The notes under the pieces were generated by a model. The model was not told the DNA's origin. It searched no databases and worked only from the letters and a program-made list of their open reading frames with translations. Source: Rhizophagus clarus (Eukaryota; Glomeromycota; Glomeromycetes; Glomerales; Glomeraceae). Taken from it: 64,000 bases of DNA. Numbering within the stretch: position 1 is the stretch's first letter; the number at the start of each line of letters is the position of its first letter. Of this stretch, positions 1 to 13,177 are shown piece after piece. The translations under genes were made by a program, and so were the position numbers. The stretch is from positions 186,001 through 250,000 of the forward strand of contig BLAL01000234.1 of assembly GCA_015698045.1 (NCBI GenBank), written 5' to 3'.

Positions 1-3000
1 CAACTGGTAGTTTATTTAAAAAATACAAAAAACACATTATGGAAAAAATTCAAGGAATCTTTTCCAAATAGAATTAAACGCACAATATTTTACACTCAAT
101 TGATGAGTCACTAATATATTTACCAAAAAGATCTTGAAGGATTATGTTCTACATGTAATATATATGAATATGAAACTTTTGAAGATATTATAAATCTAAT
201 AAAAAAAAAAATAAATAATACCAATCTACAAGTAAAAACAAAGTTTACTAAAAAATTTTGATATATTCATACATTCTAATCTTAAACAATGAATTTATAG
301 AATATTTTTTCTGAACATTGCTATTTTTTAAAATGCTATTTAAAGAAAGAATATGAAGAACATTTAGTTGTAACTAATCATGGAATAACATCTCATGATC
401 CATGTATAAATTATTGTTTATTATATGCATTTGGTGAGTGTAATAAACATCATACTCATGTTTGCAATGAATGTCAAAAAATTTTCAAGTTTTTTTAGAA
501 TTTGAAAGATAATTTGGGTTTATCTTACCATAAAGAAATCCAAGAGTACCAAAATCGTATACTTTATTATCTTGCACATTAAGCTCAAAAAATTTATTTG
601 AATGCACAATTTAATGCAGCTCTTCTAGATTTAAATGAAGATAGTGCACCATTAGTAGTTGATTATAAGATGAAAATATTGCCTAAAATATTATGTGAAA
701 CAAAACAAGAATTTTTTGGAAAAAAGGGCTGGGCATTACATACAGTTCTGTTATATACCAAATCCAAAGAAAACTTTGAAATTAATATACAAATTATAAA
801 CCATTGGTTCACAGATGCTTGTCAAGATATATGGTTTTCTGCATATTCCTTGCATTCTGTGATAGAAAATTAACCAAAGTGGATTAGTATAATTTCTGAT
901 AATAGTCCACATTATCACAACTCAGAACTTATGATTATTATGAGCAAATAGCATGAATGATATAGAATTCAAGTAAAAAAATGGATATTTTTGAAAACTG
1001 GTAAGGCTAAAACTACTGTAGATTCATATCATACTCAGGTTGGTAATAAAAACTTTTTTTTTTAAAAAAAAGAATCAAACTTATTTGTAATAACTGATAA
1101 ACTATTAGATATCCTTTTCAATAAAAATAATTTGTTCAAATTGGTGATGAAATTCAAGAAGATAATGACATTATAGCAGCTATTAAGAATATTGCTGGTA
1201 CTTCAGTTACCCATATAGAGTCAAATCAAACTAAAGGTAAACACTATATTTATTTAGAGTGTTTATCATTATTTATACTAATTAATAATAACAACTCATT
1301 GATAAAAAATAAAGGAAAGTCTATGACTATACTAGGGATATCCAATTGATTTGAATGGATCTGACCAATTAAAGGTAAAGATATGGGATATATAAAAGCA
1401 TGAGCTCTGCTAAATGTTGGAAATTGAACATCATTTTTTCCTGCTCAGATTCAAAAATTCGCAAAAGGTGAAATTAATCAGTTATTACCACAAGTCTTTG
1501 AGTCAACAGAACTAAAATCCCCATGGAAAATTCCAATTCCACACACATCAGGTAAAATAATAATTCTGAATAGTAGTTCAATAACTACAATGAAATTGTA
1601 TAACAAAAAATTTTTTTTATTAACAAATTACTAAATATTGTTTAGTATATTAGTTTTTTTATTCTCAATAAAAGTTCAGACTTTTTTACTTACCATGCTT
1701 ATTTTACATTCTTTTATGTCAAAACTCCTATATCCATAATGATCAATATACTAGGACTTTGTCCAAAAAGATTGCCATTATAAGAATTAACAATCAAATT
1801 GCAAAATCAAAAAATTGATTATGAAAATCAAAATAAGAGATAAAAATTAGTAGAAATTTTGGATAAAGAATTGACAAATGAAATCTTAGAAAATAAAGGT
1901 AATTATATAAGCAGTACTTTACCTGTTATGAAATATTTCTAACTTTATTTTATTTAGGATTATATTTGAGAAATCGTAGTATGTCGCATAAAGAATATAC
2001 TACAAAGTAAATTTAATAAATTCTTTTTAAAGAGATAACAAAGATTGAATATTTTATACATTATAGACCACCTTTAGATATGACTGAATTTTCATTATCA
2101 AGTAGCTAGGCAATAAAAGAAGCTCAAAAATATGGAAAAAAGGGTAGTGAAAAATGTATAAAAAAAAGAATTTCAGTTATTTTAGAAGAATGTTTTTTGG
2201 CTGGAAATATTGATAAGAGTTACCAAATGACTGCCCAAGATATGTAAAATTTATTGACTTTAACGAAATCCATTCATCCCCTGAATAAATATTTTTTTGT
2301 GATTAACTAGCGATCTACCGGCCCAATTTTGTCAATTTTTTTTTTATTTTGAAGAGGGTATCGAGAACCACAAAAATAAGTTTTTTATACCAAAATCCAA
2401 TCACTGGATCATGAGATAATTCCCTAATTAACTTTTTAAATTTTGCCTTGATTTTATATAGTATGTTACACCGGTTCTTAGGCGGAACACTAATTAAATC
2501 ATTTCTAATGATATACTTATATTTAGATATTAAATGAACGAATAGACAATTCAGTATTTATAAATGATACAACTCAAAATAAGCTACGTCAATGTATCAA
2601 TTTACAAAATTTTATTAAAACACATTGCACTTCACGAGAATATAGCTTTCAGGTGATAGCTAATTTATTTTTATGTTTATTTAAAGTATTATATTAAAAT
2701 CCTATTTTCTTTTTAAGATCAAAAAATGTGGTAAACTGAACTGTGAATTCTGCAGCCCAGCACGTTTTCCATCAGATATTTTCATTGGATACCAGATCCC
2801 CAAAAGTCTAGTGGTAATTTAATGTTTATAAAAATAATTTTATAGATTCTGACCGTTTTCGAGACTTTACCTTTCTTTAAGGGCATAATACTACTGAAAA
2901 TGATTGTCCAAGTAAGCAATCTAGAAAGAATAAGAAAGAATATGCACCTCAAGGGATGTTTATTTCCGGTCAAATTCGTGATTTTATTTCGTGTAAATCA

Positions 3001-3190
3001 TGTAAAAAGCCACATTGTATTTTTAGTAAAAATGCATTGAGCGAAAAGGAACAAGAAGATTTAGAAATTTCATTTGAACAATACCATTATACGTGTGGAT
3101 CAAAATTATAAGAGTGGGCGTTTGTTTATGCTATGTGTAAAGCATGTGAGGCAAATGGAAGAAAGTGGGAATGTATTGTAAATTCATAAT
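1..3190 (+). pseudogene. Decayed DDE-transposase-like gene, copy A (5' end outside window)
   Basis: Broken reading frame of a large protein family that I recognise as abundant in Rhizophagus and take to be transposase-derived. Short conserved blocks survive: LVVDYKMKILP near 655-680, FFGKKGWALHT near 713-740, ISDNSPHYHN near 891-920 and KTTVDSYH near 1012-1035. The three Asp-containing blocks suggest an RNase-H-like DDE core, but this is inference. A Cys-rich C-terminal region follows (KCGKLNCEFC near 2725, CKSCKKPHC near 2995-3020), likely zinc-binding. Many stops, frameshifts and intron-like gaps show it is dead. About 260 bp near 2270-2530 looks inserted, because copy B runs on in frame at the equivalent point. 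The copy is cut by the window start; bases 1-2260 match 9045-11310 closely. Confidence 0.6.
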
Positions 3191-3431
3191 ATATATATAT
3201 TTTTTTTGTAATAATTCGGTATAAATTCACCTTTAATCACATGATAATAAAAAAAACATTGTTCCCCCCCCTCGAATTTTTAAATTTTTATATATATACA
3301 TAAAAAAAAATAAATTTTAAAAAATTATTTTGTGACCCTTCTCCCCTGCTTTTTATAAGATCAGATTATGTTAAACAGAAAATTAAATCGGTCCGGCCTT
3401 ATAGGAAATCGAAATACAAGAATTTCACATT

Positions 3432-4667
3432 TTAAAATTTAGCTTTTAGAGCAACTCTCTGGATCCGGTACAGATCAATATTAAAATTGTTCCCGATTAT
3501 GTTTGTCGGGATTACTGGAACATAATTAGGTGGGATCGGAGATGGGGGGTCCCAAAATACCTCGCTAATTGGAACACTTATCTGAAAACGAGGATCGTTT
3601 GGCGTGTTACAAAGAACAACAGCAGGATTATTAAAATCGCCAAGAGGATCATTTGAATATTTTCCGACATTCCCAAAGTCCCACCGTTGTATGACCATTC
3701 CCTGGCGATAAAGCTTCGCCTAATATTTAAAAACAGACTAATCAGATATGAAGAGATGCAATGATTATCATTGAATAAAAATAAGTAATACATACCGTCA
3801 TTGATCTAAAAAAATATCCGGTTCCAGGTTCTCGCACACCTGGTCTCGGATCTAAAATCTTAATGCTGATGACAGCACGAATGTATGGTTCTACCATCCA
3901 AGTAAAACATTTTTGTCCCAATTGACCAACATTCTGACCTATTGCTACTTCACACATTATCCTTGCGCAAGGATTTCCCTACATAAACCATAATAATTAA
4001 AATCACATATAAACAAAATACAATAATACATATCAAACTCAACATACATCAACGTCACCGGGAGGAGGAGGTATTCTGGTGGAAGTGGCTGGTCTTTGAA
4101 CAATTGCTATACTTGGGCGTACAGTGGCATCAGGTGCTAATTCAACTCCTATTCCACTAGGATCATTGTGTACTATACGAAAAGACTATTAAGATTTTTG
4201 AAATTTCAATAATAAGAGGCAAACTAGAATAGATTCTCTTACGAGCTTGTCCAGAGACTACGATTAGAGGATCATCAACAACGCCATTATTGGGGACCTT
4301 AAAAAATTCTTGAAGCCGTAAAACAACATCCTCATGTACGGTTGATGCCATACCAATTATATACACTTCGCCAGTACAATTGTCACTGTTTATCTGAAAC
4401 TGGAACTTGTATCCACTTGATCCGTAATTGCGAAGGAAGGTGTTGTAATTTTTGATTGTTACTTTAGTGCCAATGTGGAGAGGCAAACTGCATTCCATAT
4501 AAAGTCAACATTGAGTGGCACTTAAGTAATAAAATAATACTCTCATACACTTACTTGCTCTCTGTTACCGAGCTTTTTGGTAATTTCGGATAGTTATGTA
4601 AAAACTCGTCAAGCCTATCAAAAATCCTTGCCCACCAAATATCGCCTGAAGTACGTGCACGAGACAT
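3432..4667 (-). CDS. Five-exon gene, possible Uma2-like PD-(D/E)XK nuclease-fold protein, 317 aa
   Basis: Exons on the minus strand are 4667-4555, 4487-4243, 4172-4048, 3978-3796 and 3719-3432. All four introns are GT-AG and their phases agree exactly, giving 317 aa with no stop. The start is the ATG of MSRARTSG at 4667. The block from VRPSIAIV through GNPCARIMCEVAIGQN recalls the PD...ExA core of Uma2-type endonuclease-fold proteins, which fungi of this group carry in multicopy families. That assignment is from memory and tentative. The C-terminus is rich in Pro and aromatic residues (VFWDPPSPIPPNYVPVIP). It is the only intact gene in the first 18 kb and lies between two dead transposase copies. 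It could instead be a glomeromycete-specific family of unknown function. Confidence 0.62.
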
Positions 4668-5803
4668 TTTTAAAGGAAAAAGGGAAAATATAGAGAATAA
4701 TTGTTTGATCAATTTTCTGGAGATTGATCAATTTAAGAGAAAACAGTGGACTAAATTGGGAAAAGATTGACCTGGCAAATAACGGAGTTGCTTTCGTCAT
4801 TATTTTTTTCAGGTCATGCAATTTGTACCAGTCCAATCACTCATTATTCCGTGATAATTTTACTTCGATAAATTTATTTGTGATACTTATGACCCATAAA
4901 ATGAATAGAAGCCATATGCAATCTACTTCATTGATAACCTCTGTCGGGGGTCAGCTTAAGCTTCCAGTCTAAACACTACAGATATAATGAGAGAGGTCGA
5001 ATATGTAAGTGAAATAATTTATATGTGCAAGCCCACAGCTATAAAAAATTAATTTATTCGAAAAAATCTTGCCCATGCCTGAAGAAGATTCATCATCCAC
5101 GCCTCAAATCGCTCCAGCTAAGACAGAGATCAATATCGATTATGATGATGTATACAATCACACCTCGATATAAATCATATAAAGAATTAAGTGTCTGGGC
5201 CGATCGGACCCTCGTTATAAAAAATTCAAAATTCGTTCACACTATAACGAATTATTTAGTATAAAGGCATGGTCATGTGACTTGCCGATTTAATCTAAAC
5301 GCACGTCCTAAATGTGCCGAGTCGGCCGAGATGTGGCGCGGCTGTCAATTGATCTTACTGACTTTGCGGTCTTTGCCTCATCAGCAACCAATAACTTCGT
5401 GTTTGCTTTGATAAGCATAATAACTCTATGATATTATGGTGATTTTTTTTTTATTTTTTTTCTCGTTTTTAACCCGCGCACTATCTCCTCAGTAAAAGCA
5501 AATATTTTTCTCTTAATCAAGAACTTTTTTTTCACTTTTACTGTACAAAAGTGTCTGGTAACCCTTCTAACGATCATATAAGTACCTTTAAAATTAAAGT
5601 TTTCAAAAGTTACACGACTAGTACTTTGTGAAACAGTATGGAAGGTGATAATACAGAAAATATTCAACCTGTTTTCTCTATCGATATTTTTTTTTTAAAA
5701 CCAATTTATATAGAATATATTTTGAAAAACTGAGTTTAGGGTGAACTTTATTTTGAAAAAAAAAAAATTTTCATTGTTAGATTATCGATAATTTTTACTA
5801 TTA
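4668..5803. other. Intergenic, presumed promoter side of the 3432-4667 gene
   Basis: No convincing coding frame. The small ORFs here lack domains and overlap in opposite frames. Around 5280-5400 the DNA is less AT-rich than its surroundings. This may be the upstream region of the minus-strand gene ending at 4667, but no specific site can be named. Confidence 0.4.
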
Positions 5804-6261
5804 CAGTCAGACATCTATGTACCGATACAGTTGTTTTGTAAAAAAAATATCGGTACATTGATTTATCGTTACATATAGGTTATCAATAATCATAATGCAG
5901 GTCAAAAATCCAATTCTTGCTGGCATTATGCAAACCCAGGTAGCTAAGAAAATCAAAGTCACTCTTCAATATTTGTTTCAAACATCAATTTTAAAAATGT
6001 CATGTGATTTACACAGAATCTTTATTTTAACTCAGGCCAAGTTTTAGTGCCAACCTGAATTAATATCTGTGTAACTTAAAATATTGGTACATCTTACTAT
6101 ATGTTAATACAAAGAAAAGTATCAGTACATGTTACATCGTGAAACTATATATAATATCGGTACAACAAGGTTTTTTTATTAATTGTGAAATGGGACATGA
6201 AAAATTTATTAGTACATGCAAATATCAGTACATATAATATCGGTACATAGAGGTCTGACTG
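5804..6261. mobile_element. 458-bp MITE, Tc1/mariner (pogo-like) type with TA target duplication
   Basis: The left end CAGTCAGACATCTATGTACC is matched in inverse orientation at the right end (GGTACATAGAGGTCTGACTG, ending at 6261), with one mismatch in 20. TA dinucleotides flank both sides (5802-5803 and 6262-6263). The interior repeats ATCGGTACAT-like words and has no ORF. Terminal repeats starting CAGT with a TA duplication fit non-autonomous pogo/Tc1-mariner derivatives. No matching transposase is visible in the window. Confidence 0.85.
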
Positions 6262-6419
6262 TATATATTAAATTTTTTTATATTGTAAAGTTTTGATTAT
6301 GATTTTTATTGTATTATGTAGTTTATTTTATTTTATTAATTTATTAATATTAATTTACAATGCATTTACAATAGTTATAATGTTAAAAATAAAGTTATTT
6401 ATTGATTAAACTTATTCAT

Positions 6420-9400
6420 TGTATTTATTGTTAGATTTATTCATGGAATTTTTTACCAGATATTTTAAAGCCAGTTCTTCCTTATAAATATACTTATTTA
6501 ATCCAAAAACTTGATATTCTATTGTTATACCAAACGCAAGAAAACTTTGAAGTTAAAAATTTTGAATTTGATGTATTTGTAGATGTATGTAATAAAGAAG
6601 AAGCATCTGGATGGGTGGCAGCATTTGAATCCTATTCAAAAACTACAATGCCAGAATCAAAAAGTTTTAAATTAACAGGAAACTGAGTTCTTTTTTGAGA
6701 GTTAAGACATTGTATTCACAGTCATCATCAGATCAAGAAAAAGCAAGGAAAAAATCATATAATAAAGCATCTGCAATCATTTTGAGCATGAGATATCAAT
6801 TATACTACAAGCATTTATATTTGATTAGAATGTTAGAAATTTATACATACATACTATTAGAAATTAATATTAAATTTACCTACAATCATGTAATCAATTC
6901 AGCTGAGCTATTAAGTTTTCACCATATTAAAGATAAAGTTAAAAAAAAATTCATTGAATTATTTAAAATAAATATTCACCTTTTTCTGCACTGATTGCTT
7001 ATGAAAATAAACTTTATATTAATGTTACAAATAATCAAGAATTGTTAGAAATACTTACTGATCAGGCTAATAATTTAGATTATAACTCTGTTTTTCATCT
7101 TTTTCAAAAATATTGTGATACTATACTTGGCAACTATAATAAAAATCAGATGTTCATATACTTAGAATCAATAGTTAAAGATTATAACAATTCAGATCAG
7201 AGAAAAGTAGTGTTATAAAAATATGATACATGTAATGGTAAAGTATTTAAAGTGCATGAAAAAATATTACAAGTAAAGAGCTATATTATATAGATGTTTT
7301 AGCTTTATTTAAACAGCTTAATTCATAATATGTGAGTTAACTGCAAAAAAATATCAATCATTATTATAGATCAGCGGTGATAATAATCACTATTAATTTT
7401 ACAATGTTGGAGAATCTCACATTTCTTAAATAATAAAACCTCAAACTATTAGTCAAATACACGTTAAATAATGGGTAAATAAAAAGAATATCAAGTTAAT
7501 TTAATTTTTCTTGGTCGTATAAACAAAAACTTTCATTATAGACCATTTTCTTGAGATTAGTGAGAAATGTGATCTATAAAAAATGCAACTGAAACCCCAA
7601 ATTTTTATTCTATTCGTATAAATATGAAAACCTTAGTTATTCTTCAAAATGTATAATTTTTTATTATTGTTATTCAAGGCCATACTGATTCTTTGTAATA
7701 GCCAGAATATATTTGTAAAGCAGAAAATTTAAAAAGTGCTGTTTTTAATAATCTTTTAACTGCGATAACTACACTTTATCAACAAGTGTTTAAAAGCAAT
7801 ACTAGGTTTTTTGGTTCTCTTATTATAGATTATAATAAAATGGAAATTGAAGAACAACTTTGAATAATATTAAGTTTCATCCATTTTATTGTTTTTTTAA
7901 AAAATTCTGGTTGTTTGTATATGGAATTGGTATATCTTCAGACAAGTAATTATATTATACAGGTCTAGGGTTTAAATTATCATTTTATTATTTAATTGAA
8001 GCAAACAAAGATCAAACTTTATTTGTATAAGAAATAAATAAAAAAAATTCAATTATAAAAATATATCAAAATTTTGAGTTGTGATATACATATGTCAGTA
8101 ATAGTCCTAATGATGTGTGGCAAAAAGTTGGTGTATTACGAGAATATAGAGGTGTTGATTTATTTGGAATCAGTTATCCTCAAATTTAAACATTTATTCA
8201 AATACAACTTATACCAAGATGCCTATCTGAAGAATGGCATATTATTGGTAAAATGCAAGCTTTGTGGAATTATCATTTACGAAGATTTATATTATCTTCT
8301 ATTAATTGGAATGAATTTTTTATTGAATGATATAATAAAATGAAAACTGTAGTTGAAATTACCACCACTTCAAAAAAAACTCTATCCACTAAACTATATA
8401 ATTAAAAAAAGAGAAATGTATGCATAGCGAGCGATGTTAAGCCATATTGGATGTACCAATATCACACCTTATATAAAAGATATTTTACCAGTAAGTTTTT
8501 TTAAAAAAATATATTTATAAATATATAATAAATTCTTACTTTTATTTTTTTTAGTATGAATTTTAAACACGATCTGGTAATCTATCATGTGATCATAAAA
8601 TTTTGCATTTTTTGTATATGACTAGATTTTTACATCCATTTTCTAGACAGTATTGCAATGATGGGAATATTTTCTGAAAGTATTTTAATCAAGCGTTAGA
8701 AGCTAATAAAAAGGATTATGATGGGAAAAGAAGAATTCTTTCCATTATAGCTGAGAAATTTTCTTATAATATTTTGATGGAAAAATTAAAAATAAGTATA
8801 ACCAAATATATGTAAAAAATTTTTTTGAATTATATTTACCCTTATAATTTATATAAGTTGCACAAAACACTATTTTTGAGGTGAAAAAATATGCCAGAAT
8901 TAATGATCCTGGTTGTGTAGTATTGGAAAATCTATCAGAAAAGTCAAAAGAATTACTTCTGAACAAAAATAACAATTTGATTCATTTTTTCAAGATAAAG
9001 TTCATATTATTATGAGCTCCTATAAAACTAATGTTAAAACAAAACAACTGGTAGTTTATTTAAAAAATACAAAAAATATATTATGGAAAAAATTCAAGGA
9101 ATCTTTTCCAAATGGAATTAAACACACAACATTTTACATTCAATTGATGAGTCACCAATATATTTACTAAGAAAATCTTGGAGGATTATATTCTACATGT
9201 AGTATATATGGATATAAAATTTTTGAAGATATTATAAATCTAATAAAAAAAAAAATAAATAATACCAATCTACAGGTAAAAACAAAGTTTACTAAAAAAT
9301 TTTGATATATACATATATTCTAATCTTAAATAATGAATTTATAGAATATTTTTTCTGAACATTACTATTTTTTAAAATGCTATTTAAAAAAGGAATATAA

Positions 9401-11440
9401 AAAACATTTAGTTGTAACTGATCATAGAATAACATCTCATGATCCATGCATAAATTATTATTTATTATATGCATTTGATGAGTGTAATGAACATCATACT
9501 TATATTTGCAATGAATATCAAAAAATTTTCAAGTTTTTTTAAGATTTGAAAAATAATTTGGATTTATCTTACCATAAAGAAATCCAAGAATACTAAAATC
9601 ATATACTTTATTATCTTGCACATTAAGCTCGAAAAACTTATTTGAATGCACAATTTAATACAGCTTTTCTAGATTTAAATGAAGATGGTGCACTATTAGT
9701 AGTTGATTATAAGATAAAAATATTGCCTAAAATATTACGTGAAACAAAACAAGAATTTTTTGGAAAAAAGGGTTGGGCATTACATACAGTTTTATTATAT
9801 ACCAAATCCAAAGAAAGTTTTGAAATTAATATATAAGCTATAGACCATTAGTTCACAGATGTTCGTCAAGATGCATAGTTTTTTGTATATTTCTTGCATT
9901 CTGTGATAAAAAATTTAGATGTCAAATCAAAATGAATTAATATAATCTCTGATAATGATCCACATTATCACAACTTAGAACTTATGATTATTATGAGCAA
10001 ATAGCATGAATAGTATGGAATTCAAGTAAAAAAATGGATATTTTTGAAGGCTGATGATGCTAAAACCACTGTAGTTTCACATCATACTCAGATTGGTAAT
10101 AAAAACTTTTTTTTTTAAAAAAAAAAATCAAACTTATTTGTAATAATGATAAATCATTAGATATCCTTTTCAATAAAATGATTTGTTTGAATTGGTGATG
10201 AAATTCAAAAAGGTAATAACATCACAGCAGCTATTAAAAGTATTGCTGATACTTCAGTTACTTATATAGAGCCAAATCAAACTAAAGGTAAACACTATAT
10301 TTATTTAAAGTGTTTATCATTATTTATACTAATTAATAATAACAACTCATTGATAAAAAGTAAAGGAAAGTCTATGACTAGTATACTAGGGATATTCAAT
10401 TGATTTGAATGGATCTAGCCAATTAAAAATAAAAATGTGAAGTATATAAAAGCATGAGCTATGCTAAATGTTGGAAATTAGACATCATTTTCTTTTGCTC
10501 AGATTTAAAAATTCGCAAAAGGTGAAATTAATCAATTATTACCACAAGTCTTTGGATCAACAGAATCAAAATCCCCATAAAAAATTCCAATTCCACACAC
10601 ATTAGGTAAAGTGATAATTCTGGATAGTAGTTCAATAACTGCAATGAAATTGTATAATAAAAAATTTTTTTATTAACAAATTACTAAATATTGTTTAGTA
10701 TATTAGTTTTTTTATTTTCAATAAAAGTTCAAACTCTTTCACTCACCATGCTTATTTTACGTTCTTTTATGTCAAAACTTCTATATCCCTAATGATCAAT
10801 ATACTAGGACTTTGTCCAAAAAGATTGTTATTACAAGAATTAACAAACAAATTGCAAAATCAAAAAATTGATTATGAAAATCAAAATAAGAGATGAAAAT
10901 TAGTAGAAATTTTGGACAAAGAATTGACAAATGAAACCTTAGAAAATAAAGGTAATTATATATACTGTCTGCAGTACTTTACCTATTATGAAATATTTTT
11001 AACTTCATTTTATTTAGGATTATGTTTGAGAAATCGTAATATGTCACATAAAGAATATACTATAAGGTAAATTTAATAAATTCTTTTCAAAGAGATAATA
11101 AAGATTGAATATTTTATATATTGTAGACCACCTTTAGATATGATTGAATTTTCATTATCAAGTAGCTGGACAACAAAAAAAGCTCAAAAATATGGAAAAA
11201 GGGGTAGTGGAAAATGTATAAAAAAAAAGAATTTCAGTTATTTTAGAAGAATGTTTTTTGGCTGGAAATGTTGACAAGAGTTACTAAATGACTACTCAAG
11301 ATATGTGAAATTTATTGATTTTAAGAGCGCAAGAAAAAGAAATTGAAAGTTCAGACATACTGAAAGTAATAACCATACAGAGTTGGATAACTCATTATGC
11401 AGTACAGCTGCGTGAAAAAAATACTTGAAGAGGCTTAAAA
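6420..11440 (+). pseudogene. Decayed DDE-transposase-like gene, copy B (near full length)
   Basis: Same family as the relic at 1-3190. The N-terminal half survives in blocks at 6990-7210 (LYINVTNNQELLEILTDQAN, FHLFQKYCDTILG, QMFIYLESIVKDYNNSDQ), 7705-7860 and 8110-8340 (VWQKVGVLREYRGVDLFG). From 9045 it parallels copy A: FFGKKGWALHT near 9757-9790 and DNDPHYHN near 9950. It continues past copy A's break as LRAQEKEIESSDILKVITIQ, ending near 11440. Stops and frameshifts are everywhere. Visible differences between the copies are mostly transitions. The Cys-rich C-terminus seen in copy A is absent, so this copy is 3'-truncated or diverged there. Confidence 0.6.
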
Positions 11441-13164
11441 ACAACATATATTTGTACTTTATATATCTGTAATATAAGTATTTTAGATAAGAATCTGGCA
11501 AAATATCAAATAAAAGTAAAAAATTTTTTAATAAAATTTTTTTAAAAAATATATTATTGAAAACATTAGGATAAATGTCATGTGTTACAAATATTTATTG
11601 AATTTAAAGTTAATTTTAAGTGCAGTTATTCTGGAATGAAAAGTGGCATTTACTGAAAATTAATTAGTAAATGATAAAAATTTGCACTAAAATTAAATAT
11701 AAATTTTTTGCAGTTGACTCACGTATCACAAATTAATATATTAATTACTCTTCTTTATAGGTTGAATAATATCAAATTAAGCATCAATCAGCTATAAGAT
11801 TAGAGCAGTATTAGAGCTTAGAACTGATTAAGCTTAATCAGTTAATTGATCAATTAAAACAGTTAATCAGTTAAGTCATAATTAAAATGCAATTTTTAAC
11901 CAATTAAATTAACTGATCAAATTAACTGATTAAATGCAAATCATTATCATATATAGATAATATATAACATCTCAAAGAATTTTTTTTTTGCAATTTTTTA
12001 CTGTTTAATGATAATTTTATTTAAACATTTTTTAAATCAATAAATTGTTTTGTTTAAATAGAACATTAAAAATAAATATCTTTATTTTATAAATTACAAT
12101 TATAACTGAATTGTCTGAAAATGGTAATTTTTTTAATTACGCTTCAAATAGGTAAGAATCAATTCAGGTTATCTGTTAGGTTAACCTAAAATATTCAGAT
12201 CAGGTCATTAAATTCAATATCTAGTATCAGGTTAAGTTACAGATTTGACCTGATCTGATTGATCTGTTAACCTAAAATCAATTTAATAAAAAAAATTATT
12301 ATACAGGTTTCAAATGATTTAATAAAAAAAAGTTCTGTAATGTTTTTTAATTAATCTAATGAAAAAATGTTGCAAAACATTTTTTTGATGTAAAAAAATA
12401 GTTCACACCATTTTTTTAATTAGTTTAGTGAAAAATATTGTGAAATGTTTTTTCAATACATTTTTAATAAAAAAAACCACTGTAACTTTTTAGAAAAATC
12501 AGATTATACTTACAATCCTTATAAATAGTGGAATATATATAAAATAAATTTCCCATAATATTTATATTAGTACAAAATTTTTTATCAACCCAGCCACTTC
12601 TATTCTTAGTAAGCGTCTTTTTTTAGATGCTGAAAATAATATGACTAACAAACATATATCTTTAAGCTCAAAAATTTTTCAAGAAATATTATTCATAAAA
12701 AGAAATTTATGGATATATTTACATAAATTGCTAATAAGATAAATAATATTATTAAACTCTATTGAATTTCAAATACTAAATTAACATTATTTGTAAAATT
12801 TAGAAATAACTTTTATGAATACCAATAAATTACTAATTATTAAATTATTTTTTTTATTGATATTTATTTAAGGAATAATTTATTTAACGCACTCCTTATC
12901 ACGTGTTTAATTATTTTTATTTATTTATTAAATAATCAAAATAATCTTAAGCCGTTAAGCATCCCCTTTTATTTTCCCAGTGCTTAATTTTTCGTTTATT
13001 TTTTTCTCTTAGTATTTATCCCTTGGGATCTGTTGGTGGGCGTTGGCTTGCTACTGTAATTTTTTGATTGACTTATAATATGTATTACTGTTTTAATCAA
13101 CTGTCTGCAAATAAAAATAAAAATAAAAATAAATCTTAAGCCATTAAGCATGTTACTACTTTTC
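11441..13164. repeat. Non-coding AT-rich spacer with palindromic word repeats
   Basis: No gene found. At 11840-11960 the words TTAACTGATTAA and TGATCAATT recur in both orientations. At 12130-12290 TTAACCT and GATCTGAT words alternate with their complements (for example AGGTTAACCT near 12178). At 12330-12480 a motif of AATGTTTTTTAATTA type recurs. CTTAAGCCRTTAAGCAT occurs twice, near 12948 and 13134, about 186 bp apart. These look like remnants of small inverted-repeat elements. Confidence 0.5.
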
Positions 13165-13177
13165 ATTATTTTATTGT

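Noticed and set aside
5434..5667. Minus-strand 77-aa basic ORF
   Set aside because: Starts and ends in homopolymer runs, no conserved motif and no splice partner found.
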